Part shown: one piece after another, positions 1 to 11,739 of the stretch
How the letters are laid out: every line of letters starts with the position of its first letter
Numbering within the stretch: position 1 is the stretch's first letter
Assembly (NCBI RefSeq): GCF_001949145.1
Contig: NW_019091357.1
Location: 1,186,439-1,250,438 of the forward strand
Source of the DNA: Acanthaster planci
Lineage: Eukaryota > Echinodermata > Asteroidea > Valvatida > Acanthasteridae
DNA: 64,000 bases
Reading direction: 5' to 3'
Notes under the pieces: generated by a model
What the model was told of the DNA's origin: nothing
Database searches by the model: none
Seen by the model: the letters and a program-made list of their open reading frames with translations, nothing else
Position numbers and translations under genes: made by a program

Positions 1-680
1 ATCCAAAACAAATACTAAAAAATAAGTCTCCGGAAATTTAAGTGTTAAAAATTGCTTGCAAAGTAGGTCTGCAGCTTGTGCCGCGTCATTCTCCCTTTTT
101 TATCGCTGTCGCAATCACATGTAACACTCTTCAACCGCAGTGATTAACGACAACAAGTAAGACATTTCGATTCAAAACCATTTCTGATTTCAGAGTGGAG
201 ACTCCGTTCTGGCTAGAAAAAAGTCATTATGTTAATTCAGGCTTGCCGCTACTAGGTAGGACTTTGGAACACAAGTTTTTTATAATATGCGTGTCGACGT
301 GTATGTCTCGGTTCAACCGGTAGGCCTAGTCTGTTTGGGAACATCGGGCCATTTTGGTACCATAGAAAAAGAAAATCAGTATTATTCTGTTTGACTTGAA
401 AAGTTTATCATACTTGTCATCAGAAAATGGAATTAAGAGTTTACTTGGTCTGGAAAAAGCAAATGAAGTTCATGGGCAACATTATTTCTCCAGAGATATC
501 GACCGAAAACTTGATGGGAAGTATACGAGCTGGCATAGGCATTGGTTGGTATATTGGTATCCACTCAATCAATGAACACTTTGATGCAGAAGAGCGCATG
601 CGCGCTGACTTAAACAATTTTGCGCTTCTATTGAGGTCGAATATTTATATATTACTTCCAAACACCACTAAGTAAGGAGA
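1..680. other. Intergenic, no gene recognised
   Basis: AT-rich DNA with one short open frame (427-675, 82 codons) that resembles no family I know and has no splice context. I see no other structure before the tRNA-like cluster that begins at about 681. Confidence 0.5.
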
Positions 681-840
681 GCGCGTTGGCCTAGTGGTAA
701 GGCAGTCTGACGCTCAAGCCGAAGGTGCTGGGTTCGAATCCCAGACCTGCCGTGTAGGGTGGGAGTTTTGCTTTTGCAGGGGTTTTTAAACCTCTAAAAA
801 AAGAGTAAAATTCCATTTTATTTTATTTTATTTTATCTAG
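681..840 (+). repeat. tRNA-derived SINE-like element 1
   Basis: An A box (TGGCCTAGTGG, 687-697) and a perfect B box (GGTTCGAATCC, 731-741) are spaced as in an RNA polymerase III internal promoter. The T arm folds cleanly (CTGGG / CCCAG), but the acceptor stem does not pair properly, so this is tRNA-like rather than a safe functional tRNA. It is followed by a (TTTTA)n run at about 816-838, which resembles a SINE tail. Confidence 0.6.
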
Positions 841-904
841 TTAGCTAGACGACCGCCACGGATCTCCGACCGAAGGCCGGTTCCCTCCACCGGGCATCTC
901 TGCC

Positions 905-975
905 CGGGGCGGGACTCGAACCTGGGTCGTTTCGTTCCACAGCCGAGACCTCTACCGGCTACCCAATCTGGGTCC
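905..975 (-). repeat. tRNA-like element 2
   Basis: On the minus strand there is a perfect B box (GGTTCGAGTCC, 912-922) with an A-box-like stretch at 950-964. The T-stem does not pair well, which suggests a SINE head or tRNA pseudogene rather than an active tRNA. Confidence 0.5.
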
Positions 976-1049
976 CCAGAAAGAAACGCTGTTTTCATAT
1001 ATTTATCTAAAAGACTGTGTTAAATGATCGAAAAGCAAAAACGTTGACT

Positions 1050-1115
1050 TGCCCCGGATTCGAACTCAGCTCCGTTGAACAGAAACTCCGCACCTTACCT
1101 CCAGGCCACCGGCAT
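1050..1115 (-). repeat. tRNA-like element 3
   Basis: On the minus strand there is an A box (TGGCCTGGAGG, 1098-1108) and a B box (AGTTCGAATCC, 1056-1066) at pol III spacing. The stems are degenerate. It lies about 75 bp from element 2 in the same orientation. Confidence 0.5.
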
Positions 1116-1194
1116 GTCTGAGAATGACTCTCAAACTTTATATATATCAGGTATAGATCTGTTGTTAGTATTAAACCCCAAGATAAAACCTCGG

Positions 1195-1275
1195 GGACGT
1201 CTGCCTCGGACTCGAACACGCAATCTTTGGGTTTCAGAGCATCTACGAAGAGGTTACTCATAGCCCACAGATGAT
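1195..1275 (-). repeat. tRNA-like element 4
   Basis: On the minus strand there is a B box (TGTTCGAGTCC, 1208-1218) and a weaker A-box-like stretch at 1252-1267. This is the most degenerate of the four tRNA-like units in the cluster. Confidence 0.4.
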
Positions 1276-4200
1276 TATACAGTCTGATCTTAGGGAAGTA
1301 AAAACCGAGATAAGGCGCTAGCACAGTACTGCCCACGGTGCAAGGAGGTTTACCGCCTTTTGATCCAGTGGAAGCAAATACACGACAGAAGAATAACCTT
1401 TCTATCCTGTTAACAGTTTTTAGGTATTTGGAAAAGCAGCAATAAAAAGCAATAAAAATCTGAAATATTCCGGATCGATGAGAGACTTTATATACCATGG
1501 GTTCTCGTCTTCATCCTACTGTCTATTTACGTTTGTAAATCTTACGGTTTCACTTTGATTGTAAATATGTTCGATTTCTTCTTGAACGGTATGAGTTTCC
1601 TTTTTGGTGAGTTCCATTTTTTTAATGGGGTTTGAATCTTTTGCTTTTCAAATTCCAGCCCCATAGAAAAGTTCAGATTTTTATCAGCTAGAATGAACAA
1701 ACGATTATTTCCGTTGATGAAATTTCCTTCTTTTTCTTAAGTGTTTTTGTCCGCAGGGCCCAAAGATTGATGTCTCAAATACAGTAACACTTCCAACAAG
1801 ACTGTTCAATTTTAGATCTATCATTTACAAACATCAGGCATCCAAATTAGCCGTAAGTGGGCCCGCAACAGCAACACGTTTTTAAATAGATTCAGTGTCA
1901 ACTGCATTACAGGTCAAATCTATAGGCCGTGTTGGTAGGAGGGCAGGTGGATGAGAAATCGGTATCTCCACCGTAGGGTTTCAGCTTGGTTACTATCTTG
2001 GACGGATCAGCTCTATTTGAGCTCCACATCGCAGGAAAGTGGCATCGAAGTCCTACACCGTCAAGGATTCAGACAAAAGACTGCGATTTAACACAAAGAC
2101 AACAACCGCTAGATAAATCTTGGGACAAGAATTCACCTTAAGGTCACTCGATTCATCTGTCGCGTTGGCTACCCCAGAATCAGGGTAACGTAATTACTGA
2201 ATAACCCATCGGACAAAAAAATTTTCATTAATGATTTTCGATTGCTGTTGGTAAACATACGACCATAATTCACACTGTCCCAAGCCGCGTAATTAGGCTA
2301 ATGAAATTAGATCTATTGTTTCTCGTCAGTGCCCGCATGTGATTTTGGCCCCTTACCAAAAATTTTCGTTATTCATATTTGAGAAAAAAAAAGACGAAAC
2401 TTGACGGAAAATTTAACTCCAAACAATGGAAAGTTACGTTCCGGCAATCCCAGACTTCAGAACACAAAAAAATCTGGAGCCCGACTGCCCGTGGGCACGT
2501 TGCTATTTATGCATGCGAAATGGTATTATTTTTCCCATGACAGAAAAATAAGGAATAATGAGTAATTAAAAAAGAAATCGCATCTACATCTGAAAAAAAA
2601 CCGGACGAGGAACAATAAATCAAATTTCATTGGCCTCATGTGGGGAGAATCAATTAATGCAAGGTTTCTAGTCTACCGTGGTACCGTTCTCAAAGTGTCC
2701 TTTTATCCCTATCATGGCAATAGCATGGACCCAGCACTGCTAACTGGGCAAGGCCCTGTAATTATGGTCCACTTACTGCTAGGTAATTCTGTCCTTCTAT
2801 TGGAAATTGACTGGCATCACATTGACGTCATGTCAGGTATTTTCATGTAATCTTCAGGCCTTGCTATGGCAATGTAGGGAGACACGTTCCACCGAGCCCC
2901 CATACAGAAAGCGTACAACAAAAGCACCAACTCATGTTTAAGGTTGGCTTCGTAAATGAATTAAGAGTAGAGGAAATGGAGTGCCTTCAGGACAAAAAAA
3001 TCCATTTTTCAAACATTTTCCACCAATGTTATTTCAAGTTTTCAACAATTCCTCAAAGCTGAACTTTTTTGTAAGTCTTTCTCAAATACTGCTAAAATTT
3101 CCACCTACATTTTTTTCTGACATAATTCAGTTCTGTTGCTTGTGTTTTCATAATACCAACCTCGAAAAACAGACTTTAAGGAAATGCTCCTTTTGGCATT
3201 CAGCAAATCCTCCCGTCAGGATGACCTACGACCCTCAACTGACAGCCTTATTTTTGTATCCATTACACATGTACCTACATGTAAATCCTTTCACATTTTA
3301 CCTTTCTCTGTTTGCGGATTTGAAGAAGTAACCCAAACCCAACAAAAATGGCCAGTCTTAAGCCTGTTAGTTTATCTTTTACAAAATTTGAAGCATATTG
3401 GGGTATGAGTATGGACATTCATTCAAAGTTACATCAACAACTATTTACATTCAGGTGGACAGTAAACATAAACACGTGCATAACTTAACATATAGCTTGG
3501 GTAGTAACTCGGAGACGTAACTGTCGTAAGAGTGAAAATAAATGAAAAAACACCACAATTCAAATATGAATTAAACAGAAGACAAAAAGTGACGCTTCCA
3601 TTTGTGAATGCTTTGGGAAAAATTAAATCCAAAGCAAGTTGTTTTTGAACTTGGGAAATTTTTTATTTGGGTCATGAAAACAAAAAATGTTGGCCACATG
3701 TTTTTAAGAAATTCCACAAAGTTTTGAGTCTAGTCCATGCAATCCCTACTCCAAGTTCCGACTCCTTGACGAGCTCAAGCAATTTATGACACCTTTATGG
3801 ATTTGTATGAATTCCTCTTCATCGTGAACAACTGGGCTGAGAAAATTCAGCAGAAAATATGCCATCTCATACTTTCTGAAGAGAACGAACTAACAAGGGG
3901 GCAGGGAGATTTCTCTCTGTGTTCAGCCTTGGTTTATAGTTTATAAATCAGGATTTCACCAAATCATTATTTGGTCCTCATGTTGATAAGACTCACAGAT
4001 TCAGGAATGATAAGAAGCATTTATGACAAGGAATTCTGTTCGAAATTTGGGGGTTTTTTTCAGAGTGGGGGGGTGTCAGCTGTTTTTTCCCAGTCATTAC
4101 CAAGTCCATTGCTTCCTGAGAGGCTATGTCAGCCGGACTAATTACTGTTCGGCTTTGGTTCAAATCACAAGTTTGACGTGTCTGTTGTGCAATTTCTCTT

Positions 4201-4631
4201 AATAAAACAAAGGACCTGTCATGAAATGTCTAATTGCCAAGCTGACTTGGCAAGTTTGGATTTCACTGCTTTGCGCTTTGTCCATGACAGTTACCAACAA
4301 GGATGCTGCAGATACATCGCAGCAATGATTAATACCATCTTGCATGAAGAAAGGAACACCCACTTCCCTCATCTGACCTCCTTTGACCTACCCCCCCCCA
4401 AATTACCTCAATATTAAAACCTTTCTTCTGCTCCCTGTCTCCTGCTGTCAGTCTCTCAGAGAGAACTTGCTGGAAAGTCTTGAAGAACTAAAAAAAAAAC
4501 AGAAGATTAAGACGGACAGTCGGTGCTGAGAATCTCCATGGCTGTCGGTGATGGCAATTACCACGGGAACACATCCTCCTGGCTGCCATGGTAACCAAGG
4601 GTTGTAATGTCAGGCAGTGGATTTTGCCAGT
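1276..4631. other. Intergenic, 3' side of RAE1
   Basis: About 3.3 kb with no exon I can support. Short open frames (for example 2638-2850 and 2981-3331) lack family resemblance. The part nearest 4631 should include the RAE1 3' UTR; I could not single out its polyadenylation signal. Confidence 0.5.
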
Positions 4632-7600
4632 TTATCTCTTCCTGTTCCTGGGCCGTAGCTCCTCCATGGCATGCCCTCTCAGGAAGATGTAGTTCTTTTT
4701 CTGAGGATTGTAGAATTCATGGCCCTGAAAGTGGAGAGGAATCAAGCGAAAACTTACAAGTTGATGAGTCTCTCTGTTGTGAGGTTCTCAGAACAAAACC
4801 GCAGTGTTACTTATTTTCTGGTAAGGTTGTAGACCGACAACTTAAAGATGGTTCAAAGTACCTTTTCAACAGTACCAATTTTTTTGGGGGGGTCCTATAT
4901 ATTTTAGTATTCGTTGTCAAAATTGGAACACAAAACAACAATACATGTACAGCTCTTTAATAAATCATACAATCATCAAAAGCAACTTGGTAGGGATAAA
5001 TTTTTACCTATGAACAAGAGAGGGCGCCCTGTAACATAACAATGACTGCATCTCACTGGGCACAGACCACTTTTCCTGCTGTCACAAATGATTTCATGCA
5101 TGGACATCTAAAGTGAAGCAACGTGATTCATTTTGTTTCATATTCACGGCAGTCAATATCTGCATACTGACCTTTGACCAGTCGTAGCTGACTGCGTAGG
5201 CAAATATATTGCCCTTGGCGTCAAATGTGCAGGCAGTGATGGGGTTCTCCATTTCTTCTGACGTCTTCAGCTTTGTCCGGGCGTCCTTGTCCCAGAAACT
5301 GAACTTGCCGTTGGAGCCAGCAGTGGCAAGCGTGCCATGCTCCGGGTGAAAGGCTATGGAGTTGACCTGGGAATGGGGTCAAAGGGCACAGAGGTAGGAG
5401 AGTTTTCAAGGTACACATGCCACAACCAACCACCCTAGCCCATTATCCAAATCTTGACTTTGTCTTCATCGCTGCCTTCGATTTCAGAAATCCAGTCCCC
5501 TGATTTGCAGTGATACAGATCAATGCAGCTGCCATTTCCTCCTGGCAAAACATCCAGTCACCAAACATTAGGCTAAGTGGCAGAGGTCAGGGTACCAGTC
5601 TACAAAAGCATTAGACTGGATACCCTGTCCCGGTGGGATAGACTAACGGCACGAGCAGCGTTAGCAGCAGCTGTAGAAGATAGCAGAATCAGTTGGCTTC
5701 ATAGAGATCACAAGTAGAACTAGAGGTCTGACCTGCGAGAATGGAGGTTGGAACCTGGCAAACGCCTATGCATACATATGAAATGTTCACAATCACAGTG
5801 GGTCGTGATACATATCTGAAAAGCTTCATGCGCCTAGACGACTGTGGCCTAGACTACATCAGTGCATAAAGGCTTGCGAGCAATTGCACAACATCGCCCT
5901 GTTCTGGGAACAACTTCACCCGTCACCGCTAGCTGACACCGTTATTACCTCTATGGATGGCTCAGTAGAGCACTAACAGCGCCCTCTGTTGCCTAGAATC
6001 TCGGGTCTACAGGCACACGATACACCATTTCACACAGGGACATCACAAAAAGATCAGTGCAACTTACAGCGTAGATGTCTTGATAGGAAGAGTAAGAGGA
6101 GGTGCCGTTGGATCGGTGGCACTTGAATGTGAAGTTGTCTTTGCTGCAAAATACAACCAATAGGGCTGTGCCAAATATCTGAATATTCCATCAATTGTTG
6201 AATATTCAAATATTATTTTCTGAATTTGAATATTCGAAGGGAACATTTCCTTTTGCTTTAAATGAAAAAACGTGACCACGGAGGCTTGTTTCAAGGAGAT
6301 TTAAATGAAAGTGACAGAAATCTATCAACGATTCAAAAAGTAAATTATTCATTCAACAATTTAAATGGAATAGAAATTTTCAACTGGACAAGAAGTATTG
6401 TTCATCTCTTAAAATCTTGCTAAATCGTGGCTGGGGATACCCCTAGATATGAGAAGCTACTATATTGATCATTATGTACAATTGTGTGTGTTATTGCAAC
6501 TGATTTTGTACATGGTTTGTTCATTAACAATCTGCTGGTCAGTACAACCGAATATTCGGATATTCGATGGAATTGAAGGTCAAATATTCGAATAGTGAAT
6601 TATTCGAACTGACTTAGCCCTAACAACCAAAAGTTTTACGATGATGATCTCCAAACTTCTAAGCATTTTTCAATATCTTAAAATTTTTCCTTGAAAAGTC
6701 ACAGAATGTACCACAAATACAAACATTTCCTACAAATCATGTTGTCGAGAAGAAAAAGCTTTGTTTTCTATCTAGAGCTGCGACTCATCAGAAGGGCCTC
6801 TATAAACTTCTGTTTGAAAATCCTGACTTACGGAGTTGCAGCGGGTTCAAACTGGATGGCGCATCGGCCTTCTATGCTCCCTAAGGCATAGCCAGCTGGA
6901 CCAGTCTTCTTGGTGTCTTGAAATATTGCTACACATCGATGCTGAGATCAGAGAAACAAATAAAACAATTTCAGCGATGCTCAGTAACAAAAAGATATAT
7001 CATATCAGGGTTCCCATGGCCAGGAAAAGTCCAGTCAGGGAAATTTGGTTTTGTTTTCCCGGCCTGGAAAAGTCAAAAATTCTGTAAAAATGACTCTAAA
7101 GTCATGGAAAACTCATGGAATTTTTCAAACATTGTATGTGACTTCCATTATCAGATATAAGTGCATAAAATGCGTGTTTTTATTCGCAACTTTAACAGTT
7201 AAAATAGTGCAAAAAAATTACGTTTTGGGGTCACGGATTTTTATAATTTGGTCATGGGAAAAGTCACGGAATTATCCAACATTTGTCCTTTAGATGCACG
7301 AACTCTTTCATATCCAAATCAAGTTTTTTCCATTTTGAAATTATTCAAGTGCTCTGCAGTTGGAGTTATTTCCTACCTGGAATTTCAGCGGAGAGTCCTG
7401 ATTTATTTTCACCTCCTGTGGACCGCTTTCCAGTCGATATAAGTTGATCTTCTTGCCGGCAAGGCCGACCACAGCCAAAGGGTAGACCTATCAGAAGTAA
7501 GTTTATTTGGCAGATCGTCACTCTCCAGGTATGTTATCTTAGCACCCTTTGAATCTACCAATATCCTACAATGTGCAGGCACCTAGTAGAGCCTTCTGCT

Positions 7601-9707
7601 TCGGCCTGCTGTGTATTTCTCCATTTATCTTAACCCTACAAAATCTAGCAGATTTTAAACACAAAATAGGTGTCTGCAAAATAGCAGACACCTTTCCCAA
7701 AATACCAATGCTCACTTTTTATTCTCAGACGATTTCGACGACAAAGTTTCTCCAGATTATTGCTGTTTTGCTCATGAACATGCAAAGTTATATAAGCATT
7801 AAAAAAAACCAAGTCCGTGAGAAAACATTGCCGTGGTAGTGGAAAAACTGCAACTGAAGTCAACTGGATAAAATACTCCTGAGTAACGACTCACCACATC
7901 AGCACAGTAGCATCGCTCACTGAGCTGGATATTTGCCATCGGGGTTGACGATCTGGTGTCCCAAAACTGCAGAGAAATGGTACCATAACGCTCATGCATC
8001 ATTGTGGAAACAAAAATCAGTCAGGCCTGAAAGGAGCGAGAATGGAGTTTTGAAGTCAAGCTTCACAGATTTGTTTCTGCTGAATATACAAGCAGCCTGT
8101 TCCGTGGATTTCTTTGATGGGCCATTCTGGGACAGTGCTGTCAACTAATTTGCTCGTTCCTTAAAACTTTTCAACTTCGTCTGGCCAAAATACAGGCTAG
8201 TTGCTGTGTTTAACTGTTAACCTTGGTAATCCACACGTTGTATCTCAGTACCACACACACAAGTTTCTCAGGGGAACACAGCCCGTGTTTAATCCAAGGT
8301 AACCTGTCATTCTACAGCATTTCATGGCAATATCTCTTCCTAAAGCAGTGATGGTCAACGTCTCCCACCACTTTAGAAACAAGACAGAGTCTTGACTTTA
8401 CCTTGAGTGTTCTATCCCAGCTTCCAGTCATAATGCAGGAATAGTTAGGGGACTTGATGTAGTGGATTGTCTTGATGGGTGCATCATGCTACAAAGACAC
8501 AGCAGAGACAAACCCTTTCACATTGCTTATGATTGCCAAATCACTACTACAACGTGTTAACTGCTCCTTGACAACGAATAGAAATGTTATGAGCAAATGT
8601 TTCCACCGACCTGCGCGACTTGGATGGCCTGGTTACTGTTTAAATCCCACATCTTCGCTGTTTTGTCACAAGATGCCGAAAAGACCTTTGTCCCGTCCTA
8701 AAATAGAAGAACATTAAAATGCCCTTATTTCTTTTCATGGGTTGGTCAAAGAGCGCCCTCTATCATTCCTGCACAAAGTCTATAGACATGTACATACATC
8801 ATTCCAGCAGACATCCAGAACCGGTCCCTGGTGGGTCTGCTGTGCCTTGGGTACGGTGGCCCCAGTACTCTGAACCTCCCAACACCGCACCTGCAAACAA
8901 ATGATGGCGTAAATAAACCAAACAGATAGTTAGGCCATTTCCAAATCTTGCGTCTGGGGCTGAATCAACATGAAAGTCTACACTGGTCATAGACACACGG
9001 GACACATACCGACAATTGATGGAATTGCAGTTCTGAGTGCCTCGGTCCAAATAGAACCTCACTTAGTCACCTTACAGTACATGTACATGTACAACCACAT
9101 TTAAGACTGCTTCACGCAATGAGGGATGATTTTCATAGTAGGTGAGGATCAGCTGTGAGACCATCAGACATTGATGGACTGATCCACTAAGCCCCACCCC
9201 ATTGTGTTCTGACCAAGATTCAGGCATTCCCCCCCCCCAAAGTCAAAAAGTAGGGGGCTACTGGCCCCTGCCCCTCCACTTCTGATGCCAGTGGCTTCAT
9301 CTCTCTGACGACATGCACAAGGTATTGCTTAACAGAGAAATTTGTAAACCCTGTATGCTGTGAACCAAAGAGTCTGCCTGATAATTTCAGTCCAGACGAA
9401 GACCAGCAATTGGACAGGGGCAGTGTGATCACTGACTGGCTCAATGCATTAAAATGGCGAAGGATAGTTGGACAATAGGCTTGCAATCCAAGGTCCTACT
9501 CACGTTGTTGTCCCACGACCCAGCAATCAGAAATGTTGTGGGTAGGGTGTCCGGACTGAAGGCCAGTGAGCTGATGCTGTCGTCAGGTGGACTGGTGACC
9601 TCAAAGTCTTTCATGGGATTGTGGGAACCGCCCGGCGCCCCCGTGGTTTGACCGAATAAGCCCGAGCCACCGGTGGCCCCACCCAATCCTGCGCTTGTTC
9701 CGAACAT
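4632..9707 (-). CDS. RAE1: RAE1, mRNA export factor (WD40 protein)
   Basis: A complete coding region of 10 exons: 9504-9707, 8798-8890, 8611-8697, 8402-8488, 7895-7966, 7377-7487, 6832-6941, 6068-6143, 5172-5366 and 4632-4724. Lengths and phases are consistent and predict 375 residues (human RAE1 has 368). The start is the ATG at 9707. The first ~27 residues are Gly/Phe-rich with a GLFG motif, followed by [16 protein letters not shown], which is strongly RAE1-like. The beta-propeller blades carry [36 protein letters not shown] and [16 protein letters not shown], and the protein ends in a basic RPRNRKR. Known family role: RAE1 binds the GLEBS motif of NUP98 at the nuclear pore, supports mRNA export, and acts in spindle assembly and the mitotic checkpoint. 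It is head to head with EIF2S1. Intron 7 carries a hAT-type MITE close to its acceptor. All donors are GT; the one after exon 3 (GTCGGT) is weak. Confidence 0.95.
6161..6622. mobile_element. hAT-type MITE in RAE1 intron 7
   Basis: The element starts TAGGGCTGTG and ends TTAGCCCTA, so the termini are perfect 7-bp inverted repeats (TAGGGCT/AGCCCTA). It is flanked by an exact 8-bp target duplication, ACAACCAA (6153-6160 and 6623-6630), the hallmark of hAT transposition. The ends are full of GAATATTCG-like palindromes (about 6170-6240 and 6548-6605) in inverted arrangement. At 462 bp with no coding capacity it is non-autonomous. Confidence 0.9.
7668..7693. repeat. Perfect 10-bp hairpin
   Basis: AGGTGTCTGC (7668-7677) and GCAGACACCT (7684-7693) are exact inverted repeats around a 6-base AT loop, in RAE1 intron 5. 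Confidence 0.6.
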
Positions 9708-11689
9708 GCTTCAACCTAGCGAAGTTTGGAGGCCTGCTGTAAAGAACGTGCTGCAGTGCGCAATCAACTCCAGATTGATTTCTGTTACAAAAATTGGAAA
9801 AATTACGTGTTGAACTTAAATCACAATTTCATGTACTGAAACTTACATGTACAAAGAGATCTACATGGAAATATCCAGCATTACAGACTCATGTTATGAA
9901 GACTCGTCATTAGGCTCTAACAGTGGATATATCCATCTTTTCCAAGATCTGGCCGACTGGAATTAACTCTTCCTAGTCTTGCTAGAGAGAAACCAGGAAA
10001 ATAACAGACTGTCACCTTGTTACATTGTTGTTTACCTTGTAACTTAACGTGGTTGACAAGGTAATTTACATCATGTAGCTACCTCGCTTGGAAAGAGTTC
10101 CATTTACGGGTAACACTTGATACCCCTGTGTACAAACCTAAGAGACTTGTCTGAAAAAAACTGTTTTCTAATTAAATGCTTTGGAATTTTCTTAGCTAAA
10201 TTTCACTTTTGAGGACATGTTATCACTTTCTGACGGCTGTTAAGTGTTACTGTTATACTTAGAACATTTCCAAGGGAAACTTAGTCATGTTAGTGTTGTC
10301 CATATAAGGAACTCTTCTCTTCGCTTATAAAAACCATATCTGATAAAACAGTTTCATAATCTCACTTCCACCACATCCCACCCCCCCTTTCTTAGCTACT
10401 CCTTTCCCCTGATAACCCGCCCAATTTCGCGTGCCCAGGCCGGCCAAGACGTCCGGCGCGGCATGTCCGACCCGAACAGCGCCACACCGCGCCTATCCAC
10501 AAAAACATTTTCACCATTTTCTTCTTACAGGCCAAGGAAAAACTCTACTGCCCGTTTACATAACAATATTCAGAAAAGACAAGCATGAATTCTCAAAGTA
10601 TACTGCTACACTAATTCATTTATCTCAGGTAAATTTGTTTCGATAATGAAAACAAAACACAGAAACTTCAGAGCAAAACTCACACGACACTCGCCTCTTG
10701 ATTTGCTTGAATTCGCGCATGAAGTTTGAGTAGGGCGCCCTCTACGTTCACTGGAATCATTTAGTCTGGTAACTTAACCTATGATGTGACATCGAATGCA
10801 AACGCACAAGGACTCTGACCTGCCATGTGAAAACGAAAAAATCGTGTGCAAACATATGCCAGTTGCATCATCTCTGCTGTTGACTTCGATTTTCTGGGTA
10901 ATATCAGTAGTTTTTTCCGTTCGTAAGAAACCATTCACAGATATTGTTGTGGTGAAAATAGTTTTTCCGTTAGATAGTGTTTTTAATACTTTCATTTTTT
11001 ATATTTTAGGCCTTCAGACTGATAGCCTGAAGATGCTGAATTAAGTGAATTTGGCGGTCTGTCCACATGGTGTCACAGACAGAGCAGTGACACTGCGCAA
11101 CACAGTGTCACTGTGATGCTTGTGGTAGTGTGTACACATTATATGTAGGCCTATCATGCCTATATAGTATATACATTCATGTGGTATACTTACCGGTATG
11201 TTGGTCGGTTAGGCATGCTAGACTAAACATGCTACATGACCAATGCCAATCATCAGGCCGTTCGTGCCTAGATGCCAGTCGTTACATCATGTGAAGTTTG
11301 TGACAGTCTTTGTCACTATTTTTATCTAGTATTTGTCCAGGCTAGGGGAAGGGTTTTCTACCCGTCTGTGTATACAGATGCCCCCCATGACCACACCATC
11401 TTTTGACCATTTGATCATAGCCTAGTCATTTTGGCGTAAATCATTTATGTGGATCATTTTGGAGAAAACCAAGGAAATTTGGAAATGGACATCTTCAGAT
11501 CTTGGCCAAAGTCACAGAAAGTGTGTTAGTCAGTTAGCATTGTTAGGTTCTGTCATTGTGTCTGTGTGTTTACGTGTTGAGACATTCAGACTAATTTTTT
11601 GTGATGATTTCTGCACAAACTGCTAACTACTGACCGGAGCATTTGTCAAGATTATAATTTAAATGTCTCTTTTCCCCTCCATATCTTCT
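9708..11689. promoter_or_regulatory. Bidirectional RAE1 / EIF2S1 intergenic region
   Basis: About 2 kb between the divergent start codons of RAE1 and EIF2S1. It must hold both promoters and at least one untranslated 5' exon of EIF2S1, because a clear acceptor (cttcatacag) lies just before the EIF2S1 ATG exon. I see no TATA box that I would defend. A palindromic AGGGCGCCCT occurs at about 10732. Confidence 0.45.
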
Positions 11690-11739
11690 TCATACAGACA
11701 GAAGTGTAGTTCTCACACAAGCAACACCGGAACTAAATC

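Noticed and set aside
1007-1498. 163-codon minus ORF
   Set aside because: Runs across two tRNA-like elements, no family resemblance, no splice context.
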